Assembly: GCF_003533305.1 (NCBI RefSeq) | Contig: NZ_DOEH01000014.1 | Location: 1-64,000, forward strand | DNA from: Providencia sp. | GTDB taxonomy: Bacteria > Pseudomonadota > Gammaproteobacteria > Enterobacterales > Enterobacteriaceae | Direction: 5' to 3' | Length of the DNA stretch: 64,000 nt | Part shown: one piece after another, positions 59,376-64,000 of the stretch | How positions within the stretch are numbered: position 1 is the first letter of the stretch | Layout: each line of letters starts with the position of its first letter | Made by a program: the position numbers and the translations under genes | Notes under the pieces: generated by a model | Database searches by the model: none | Told to the model about the DNA's origin: nothing | The model's input: only the letters and a program-made list of their open reading frames with translations

Positions 59376-59415
59376 ATCCATTTATGCATCTATACGTTTA
59401 GACGTCTAAATAGAG
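59376..59415. promoter_or_regulatory. Tandem MetJ boxes upstream of metF
   Basis: 8-bp series ATCCATTT, ATGCATCT, ATACGTTT, AGACGTCT (perfect, 59400-59407), AAATAGAG. Exact 8-bp phase and the central consensus box show a MetJ operator about 40-80 bases before the metF start. Confidence 0.88.
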
Positions 59416-59500
59416 ATTACCGAATATTAATCGAGAGTCAACACTTAAATGAAATACATAACTGATGTTTTTTCAGTCACAACACGAAAAAAATTCATGA

Positions 59501-59541
59501 TAAAAAAGCGTAACCCTTGATAAAGGGCTACGCTTGGAAAA
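59501..59541 (-). terminator. Terminator after argE
   Basis: AAGCGTAACCCTT (59507-59519) and AAGGGCTACGCTT (59523-59535) arms with one mismatch; on the minus strand it is followed by TTTTTATC. Confidence 0.88.
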
Positions 59542-59562
59542 AATAAATAGAGTAAGTTATTG

Positions 59563-60738
59563 TTATTTAGCTGAATAAGCTTGTAATTCTGTTAAACAAA
59601 AGTGTTCGACCATCTGACTTATCAATTGGCGAGTGGGCTCGATAAATTGCATATCGATAAATTCATCTGGCTGATGGGCTTGTTCTATTGAGCCTGGCCC
59701 CAAAACGAGCGTTGGGCACAATTCTTGAATAAAAGGTGCTTCGGTACAGTAATTAACGGTATCGGCTCTTTGCCCCAGCAACTGCTCAATCACCACAACC
59801 ATTTTGTGATCTGTTGGACATTCATAGCCGGGGATTGGCGGATGCATAGGTTCAATCGCTAAACGCCCTGGCCATCTAGCTTTAACGGGTTCTAATGCCT
59901 CATTTAGCAGGTCATCAATATCTTGGAGTGTTAAACCTGGTAGTGGGCGGATATCCATATGTAATTCACAGCAACCACAAATTCGGTTTGCCGCATCACC
60001 GCCATGAATATGACCAAAGTTCATCGTAGGATAAGGAATGACAAACGCTGGATTATTAAAACGCTCTCTTAACGTTGTTCTCAGTGTCATGAGATGCGAA
60101 ATAGATTCATGCATTAAGTCGATAGCATTCACACCACGGTCAGGATCACTTGAGTGACCCGATTGCCCCGTAATACGGATAGCATTGGAAAGATGGCCTT
60201 TATGTGCACGTATTGGTTGTAGCGATGTGGGTTCACCAATAATAGCAAAGTCTGGGCGCAGCGCAGTGCTTGCCGCAAAATAGCGAGCGCCAGCCATAGA
60301 GGTTTCTTCATCTGCGGTCGCTAATATATGAAGAGGGCGTTTGAGTTGAGTTAAATCAACATCACGTAATGCATCAAGAATAAAGGCAAAAAAGCCTTTC
60401 ATATCCGCAGTCCCTAAACCATATAGCTTGCCATCGTGTTCAGTTAACTCAAATGGATTTCTTGTCCAACGCCCATCATCAAATGGAACGGTATCGGTAT
60501 GGCCACATAACATTAGCCCACCATTTCCCTCACCAATTGAGGCGAGAAGATTATATTTATCTCGTGTATCGGGAACGGGTTGGATATTTACAGAAAATCC
60601 GAGTGTTTCGAACCAACCGCCGAGTAACTCAATAAGGGCTTTATTGCTCTGATCAAGATGAGAATCAGTCGCACTAATCGACGGAATGGCAATTAATTGA
60701 CGATAAATCTCAATAAATGCAGGTAATTTAATATTCAC
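59563..60738 (-). CDS. argE: Acetylornithine deacetylase
   Basis: 391 aa, M20 metallopeptidase family. The metal-binding HTDTVPFDD (GHTDTVP), [10 protein letters not shown], and [16 protein letters not shown] motifs are present, with the dimerisation domain between. It releases ornithine and acetate from N-acetylornithine. The C-terminal stretch [24 protein letters not shown] includes the last metal ligand. It is divergent from argC across a 102-base region with ARG-box-like sites. Confidence 0.97.
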   Translation of the reverse strand: MNIKLPAFIEIYRQLIAIPSISATDSHLDQSNKALIELLGGWFETLGFSVNIQPVPDTRDKYNLLASIGEGNGGLMLCGHTDTVPFDDGRWTRNPFELTEHDGKLYGLGTADMKGFFAFILDALRDVDLTQLKRPLHILATADEETSMAGARYFAASTALRPDFAIIGEPTSLQPIRAHKGHLSNAIRITGQSGHSSDPDRGVNAIDLMHESISHLMTLRTTLRERFNNPAFVIPYPTMNFGHIHGGDAANRICGCCELHMDIRPLPGLTLQDIDDLLNEALEPVKARWPGRLAIEPMHPPIPGYECPTDHKMVVVIEQLLGQRADTVNYCTEAPFIQELCPTLVLGPGSIEQAHQPDEFIDMQFIEPTRQLISQMVEHFCLTELQAYSAK

Positions 60739-60759
60739 TGTTGACAGCCTTTATCCATA

Positions 60760-60802
60760 ATAGTATCAATATTCATGCACTTTATTTGAATAAAAATACA
60801 CA
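60760..60802. promoter_or_regulatory. ARG-box-like sites between argE and argC
   Basis: Two candidate 18-bp ArgR half-operators: 60760-60777 (reverse reading ATGAATATTGATACTAT) and 60785-60802 (TTTGAATAAAAATACACA). Both fit TNTGAATWWWWATTCANW loosely. The spacing (gap of 7) is larger than the usual 3 bp, so the pairing is tentative. Confidence 0.6.
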
Positions 60803-60840
60803 TTAAACTGTTTGGGTCACGAGTACAAGGTAGAATACTT

Positions 60841-61845
60841 ATGTTGAACGCACTCATTATCGGGGCTAGTGGCTATACTGGCGCAGAATTAGCCGCTTAT
60901 TTGCAACGTCATCCTGAAATTAATCTTCAAGGATTGATGGTTTCCGCACAAAGTACAGATGCAGGTAAATGCTTTTCTGAGTTATATCCTCAATATAAAG
61001 GCATTATTGAGCTTCCAGTACAGCCATTAACAGACGTCGCCGCAGCGGCACAGGGCATTGATGTTGTTTTCCTCGCAACAGCCCATGAAGTTAGCCATGA
61101 CATTGCCCCTCAATTTCTTGAGGCGGGTTGTGTTGTATTCGACCTCTCGGGTGCTTATCGTGTGCAAGATGCCGCTTTCTATCCTGAGTATTACGGTTTT
61201 GAACATACAAATACTGAGTGGCTAATGCAAGCAGTTTACGGTTTAGCTGAGTGGCAAGCTGAAAAAATCAGCCAAGCACAGCTTATTGCTGTACCCGGAT
61301 GCTACCCAACAGTGTCTCAATTAGCGCTTAAACCGCTGATTGAGGCTAATTTGCTTGATGACGATATGTGGCCAGTTATTAATGCGACAAGTGGTGTATC
61401 GGGCGCAGGGCGTAAAGCATCGATGGCGAATAGCTTTTGTGAAGTTAGCTTACAGCCTTATGGTATTTTCACGCATCGTCATCAACCTGAAATTGCGACA
61501 CATTTGGGCAGAGAGGTTATTTTTACGCCACATTTAGGTAATTTTGCCCGTGGCATACTGGCAACGATTACTTGTAAAGTGAAGCCCGGTGTAACTGCTG
61601 AGCAAATTAGCCAAACGTTTAAAACTGCTTATCAAGATAAACCTCTTGTGCGTTTATATGATAAGGGTGTTCCAGCCCTAAAATCGGTTGTTGGAACACC
61701 ATTTTGTGATATTGGCTTTGCTTTGAAAGGTGAACATCTAATCTTAGTTGGAACAGAAGATAACCTATTAAAAGGTGCTGCTGCGCAAGCTGTTCAGTGC
61801 ATGAATATTCGTTTCGGTTTTAATGAAACTCAGTCATTACTTTAA
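60841..61845 (+). CDS. argC: N-acetyl-gamma-glutamyl-phosphate reductase
   Basis: 334 aa, as in E. coli ArgC. NADP-binding [16 protein letters not shown] at the N-terminus, the catalytic Cys in [14 protein letters not shown] and the dimer interface near [15 protein letters not shown]. It reduces acetylglutamyl phosphate to the semialdehyde. It starts the rightward argCBG(H) operon, divergent from argE. Confidence 0.98.
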   Translation: MLNALIIGASGYTGAELAAYLQRHPEINLQGLMVSAQSTDAGKCFSELYPQYKGIIELPVQPLTDVAAAAQGIDVVFLATAHEVSHDIAPQFLEAGCVVFDLSGAYRVQDAAFYPEYYGFEHTNTEWLMQAVYGLAEWQAEKISQAQLIAVPGCYPTVSQLALKPLIEANLLDDDMWPVINATSGVSGAGRKASMANSFCEVSLQPYGIFTHRHQPEIATHLGREVIFTPHLGNFARGILATITCKVKPGVTAEQISQTFKTAYQDKPLVRLYDKGVPALKSVVGTPFCDIGFALKGEHLILVGTEDNLLKGAAAQAVQCMNIRFGFNETQSLL

Positions 61846-61883
61846 TGCTCTTATGGGCAAGAATTAATTAAGGATAAAACCCC

Positions 61884-62660
61884 ATGCAACCATTAGTGAT
61901 TAAATTGGGCGGTGTGCTACTCGATAGTGAGGAAGCGCTTGAAAGATTATTTACTGCTATTCAAACCTATCGTCAGGCTCATCAGCGGGAACTGGTGATT
62001 GTGCATGGTGGTGGCTGCCTAGTTGACGAGTTAATGCAAAAACTGCAATTACCTGTGATGAAAAAGCAAGGGTTACGTGTGACGCCTGCTGACCAAATTG
62101 ACATTATTACGGGTGCACTTGCGGGTACCGCTAATAAAACACTATTGGCATGGGCGATAAAGTATCAGTTACAAGCCGTGGGTTTATCGTTAGGTGATGG
62201 CCAAAGTGCCGTGGTTACCCAAATAAATGATGAGTTAGGCCATGTAGGTAGCGCAAAACCTGGCGATGCAACATTATTAAAACTGCTTCTTTCTGCAGGG
62301 TATATGCCGATCATTAGCTCTATCGGCGTGACCAAAGAAGGTTTATTGATGAATGTTAATGCGGATCAAGCTGCAACCGCGATTGCACAAGTCTTGAATG
62401 CGGATCTTGTTTTACTCTCGGATGTTAGTGGCATTCTTGATGGTAAAGGTCAAAAAATTGATGAAATGACGACGAGTAAAGCGCAGAAGTTAATTGACCA
62501 AGGCATTATTACTGATGGAATGATCGTAAAAGTGAATGCTGCACTTGATGCTGCGGCAACATTGCAGCGTCCTGTCGATATTGCAAGCTGGCGTCATGCG
62601 GAGCAACTTCCTGCGTTGTTTAATGGAACAGCGATCGGAACACGAATTTTGGCATCATAA
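61884..62660 (+). CDS. argB: Acetylglutamate kinase
   Basis: 258 aa, the length of E. coli ArgB. It has [20 protein letters not shown] and [17 protein letters not shown] phosphate-binding motifs, then [31 protein letters not shown]. It phosphorylates N-acetylglutamate. It lies 38 bases after argC with AAGGA at a good distance, in the same operon. Confidence 0.98.
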   Translation: MQPLVIKLGGVLLDSEEALERLFTAIQTYRQAHQRELVIVHGGGCLVDELMQKLQLPVMKKQGLRVTPADQIDIITGALAGTANKTLLAWAIKYQLQAVGLSLGDGQSAVVTQINDELGHVGSAKPGDATLLKLLLSAGYMPIISSIGVTKEGLLMNVNADQAATAIAQVLNADLVLLSDVSGILDGKGQKIDEMTTSKAQKLIDQGIITDGMIVKVNAALDAAATLQRPVDIASWRHAEQLPALFNGTAIGTRILAS

Positions 62661-62727
62661 ATTGACGTATTAGTACGTTAACTGATGAATTAAATAATTA
62701 ATTAAGCGGAATTGGGATAGGTAAGTT

Positions 62728-63945
62728 ATGAAAAAGGGCATTAAAAAAATCGTTTTGGCATACTCCGGTGGACTCGATACATCAGCAATCATTCCATGGT
62801 TGAAAGAAAATTATGATGAATGTGAAGTTATTGCTTTTGTTGCAGATGTTGGCCAAGACAGAGAAGAGTTAGTCGGCGTAGAGCAAAAAGCATTGCAGTC
62901 AGGCGCATCTGAGTGCTATATCGTTGATTTACGCGAAGAATTCATTAAAGAGTACATTTATCCAGTGCTGAAAACAGGTGCGCTGTATGAAGGCAGCTAC
63001 CTACTCGGTACTTCAATGGCTCGTCCTATCATTGCTAAAGCACAGGTTGAAATTGCATTAAAAGTCGGTGCGGATGCCGTTGCTCATGGCGCCACAGGTA
63101 AAGGTAATGACCAAGTCCGTTTTGAAAGTACGTATACTGCATTAGCGCCACAGTTACAGGTAGTTGCACCATGGCGTGAGTGGGATTTACGTTCCCGTGA
63201 AGCACTGCTGGATTATCTAAAAGTGCGTAATATTCCAACTACAGCGAGCCTTGAAAAAATTTATAGCCGTGATGAAAATGCATGGCATATTTCAACAGAA
63301 GGCGGTGTATTAGAAAGTACTTGGAATGCCGCGAACCAAGATTGTTGGGTATGGACCGTATCCCCAGAAGATGCACCAGATGAAGCTGAATTAGTGACTG
63401 TTGGTGTTAAACAAGGTGAAGTGGTTTCAGTTAATGGTAAAACGCTTTCTCCATTAGGTTGTTTAGAAACACTAAATAGCTTAGGTGCGAAACATGGTGT
63501 TGGCCGTATTGATATCGTTGAAAACCGTTTAGTGGGGATGAAATCACGTGGGTGTTATGAAACCCCTGGTGGCACTATCATGATGGCGGCATTACGTGGT
63601 ATTGAGCAACTTGTTTTAGACCGTGATAGCTTCAAATGGCGTGAACAGTTAGGTCTTGAAATGTCATATGTTGTTTATGATGGACGTTGGTTCGCACCAT
63701 TGCGTCATTCATTACAAGCTGCTGCAGAATCATTAGCGCAAGATGTGACAGGTGAAGTTGTTCTGAAATTGTACAAAGGTCAAGTGACTGCAATCCAGAA
63801 GAAAGCAGATAAAAGCTTATATTCTGAAGAGTTTGCAACTTTTGGTGAGGATGATGTTTACGATCACAGCCATGCTGGCGGTTTTATTCGTTTATATTCA
63901 TTATCGTCACGTATCCGTGCATTGAAAGAACAAAACAAAGCATAA
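62728..63945 (+). CDS. argG: Argininosuccinate synthase (short form)
   Basis: 405 aa. The N-type ATP pyrophosphatase motif is [34 protein letters not shown] and [19 protein letters not shown] are family blocks. This is the roughly 400-residue class, distinct from the 447-residue E. coli ArgG. It joins citrulline and aspartate. It lies between argB and, presumably, argH beyond the window; in E. coli argG is elsewhere and argB is followed by argH, so the operon here is argCBG(H). Confidence 0.97.
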   Translation: MKKGIKKIVLAYSGGLDTSAIIPWLKENYDECEVIAFVADVGQDREELVGVEQKALQSGASECYIVDLREEFIKEYIYPVLKTGALYEGSYLLGTSMARPIIAKAQVEIALKVGADAVAHGATGKGNDQVRFESTYTALAPQLQVVAPWREWDLRSREALLDYLKVRNIPTTASLEKIYSRDENAWHISTEGGVLESTWNAANQDCWVWTVSPEDAPDEAELVTVGVKQGEVVSVNGKTLSPLGCLETLNSLGAKHGVGRIDIVENRLVGMKSRGCYETPGGTIMMAALRGIEQLVLDRDSFKWREQLGLEMSYVVYDGRWFAPLRHSLQAAAESLAQDVTGEVVLKLYKGQVTAIQKKADKSLYSEEFATFGEDDVYDHSHAGGFIRLYSLSSRIRALKEQNKA

Positions 63946-63965
63946 AAAATCGCGTTAATGTAATA

Positions 63966-63991
63966 CCCCGACTGCGGTTTTGCGGTCGGGG
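63966..63991. other. GC-rich hairpin after argG
   Basis: CCCCGACTGC (63966-63975) pairs with GCGGTCGGGG (63982-63991), loop GGTTTT. No T-run follows within the window (GGCAAAACTT), so it looks like an intra-operon hairpin or processing site rather than a complete terminator. The next gene is outside the window. Confidence 0.55.
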
Positions 63992-64000
63992 GCAAAACTT

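Overview
The window looks like a chromosomal segment from a member of the Morganellaceae, most likely Providencia. The genes are enterobacterial with moderate-to-low GC. The backbone follows the E. coli cpx-pfkA-sbp / tpiA-yiiQ-fpr / glpKF-zapB-rraA-menA-hslUV-ftsN-cytR-priA-rpmE / metJBL / ppc / metF / argECB order with local rearrangements. A surface-polysaccharide cluster sits beside cpxA, which is the known O-antigen locus position in Providencia (between cpxA and yibK). No rRNA, tRNA, CRISPR array, insertion sequence or prophage was seen.

Region by region. 1-5.6 kb: a very AT-rich, leftward polysaccharide operon (CDP-glycerol synthase, glycosyltransferase, LicD-like phosphotransferase, Wzx, Wzy, glycosyltransferase, first codons of ugd), preceded by a JUMPstart/ops element for RfaH. 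6.1-7.5 kb: wzi. 8-11 kb: cpxRA and divergent cpxP with a CpxR box, and a recognisable CpxQ small RNA in the cpxP 3' UTR. 11-15.2 kb: a RelE/HigB-type toxin-antitoxin pair, a Ves/HutD protein, LoiP protease and a PlsC-CdsA-like lipid pair. 15.6-18.6 kb: pfkA with a Cra site, sbp, a full-length ERIC repeat and periplasmic HIU hydrolase. 18.8-23.2 kb: two paralogous OmpG-like porins flanking a secreted GH3 beta-N-acetylhexosaminidase. 23.6-27.8 kb: tpiA, yiiQ, fpr, emrD. 27.8-32.9 kb: one giant gene (1698 aa) for a putative M66/StcE-like metalloprotease. 33-45 kb: conserved housekeeping block glpK-glpF through rpmE. 45-50.5 kb: a lipoprotein, metJ and the metBL operon. 51-58.4 kb: ppc, the GadBC acid-resistance pair and a choloylglycine-hydrolase-family enzyme. 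58.4-64 kb: metF, argE and divergent argCBG.

How the genes work together. The first block builds and exports a cell-surface glycan, probably decorated with glycerol phosphate. Cpx monitors the envelope that the glycan, porins and proteases occupy. MetJ boxes at metB and metF and ARG-box-like sites between argE and argC tie the two biosynthetic blocks to their repressors. Accessory insertions (toxin-antitoxin, porin-GH3-porin, the M66-like protease, gad plus the bile-salt-hydrolase-like gene) break the conserved backbone and point to life in an animal gut or mucosal surface. At least six ERIC-type palindromic repeats lie in intergenic spaces.
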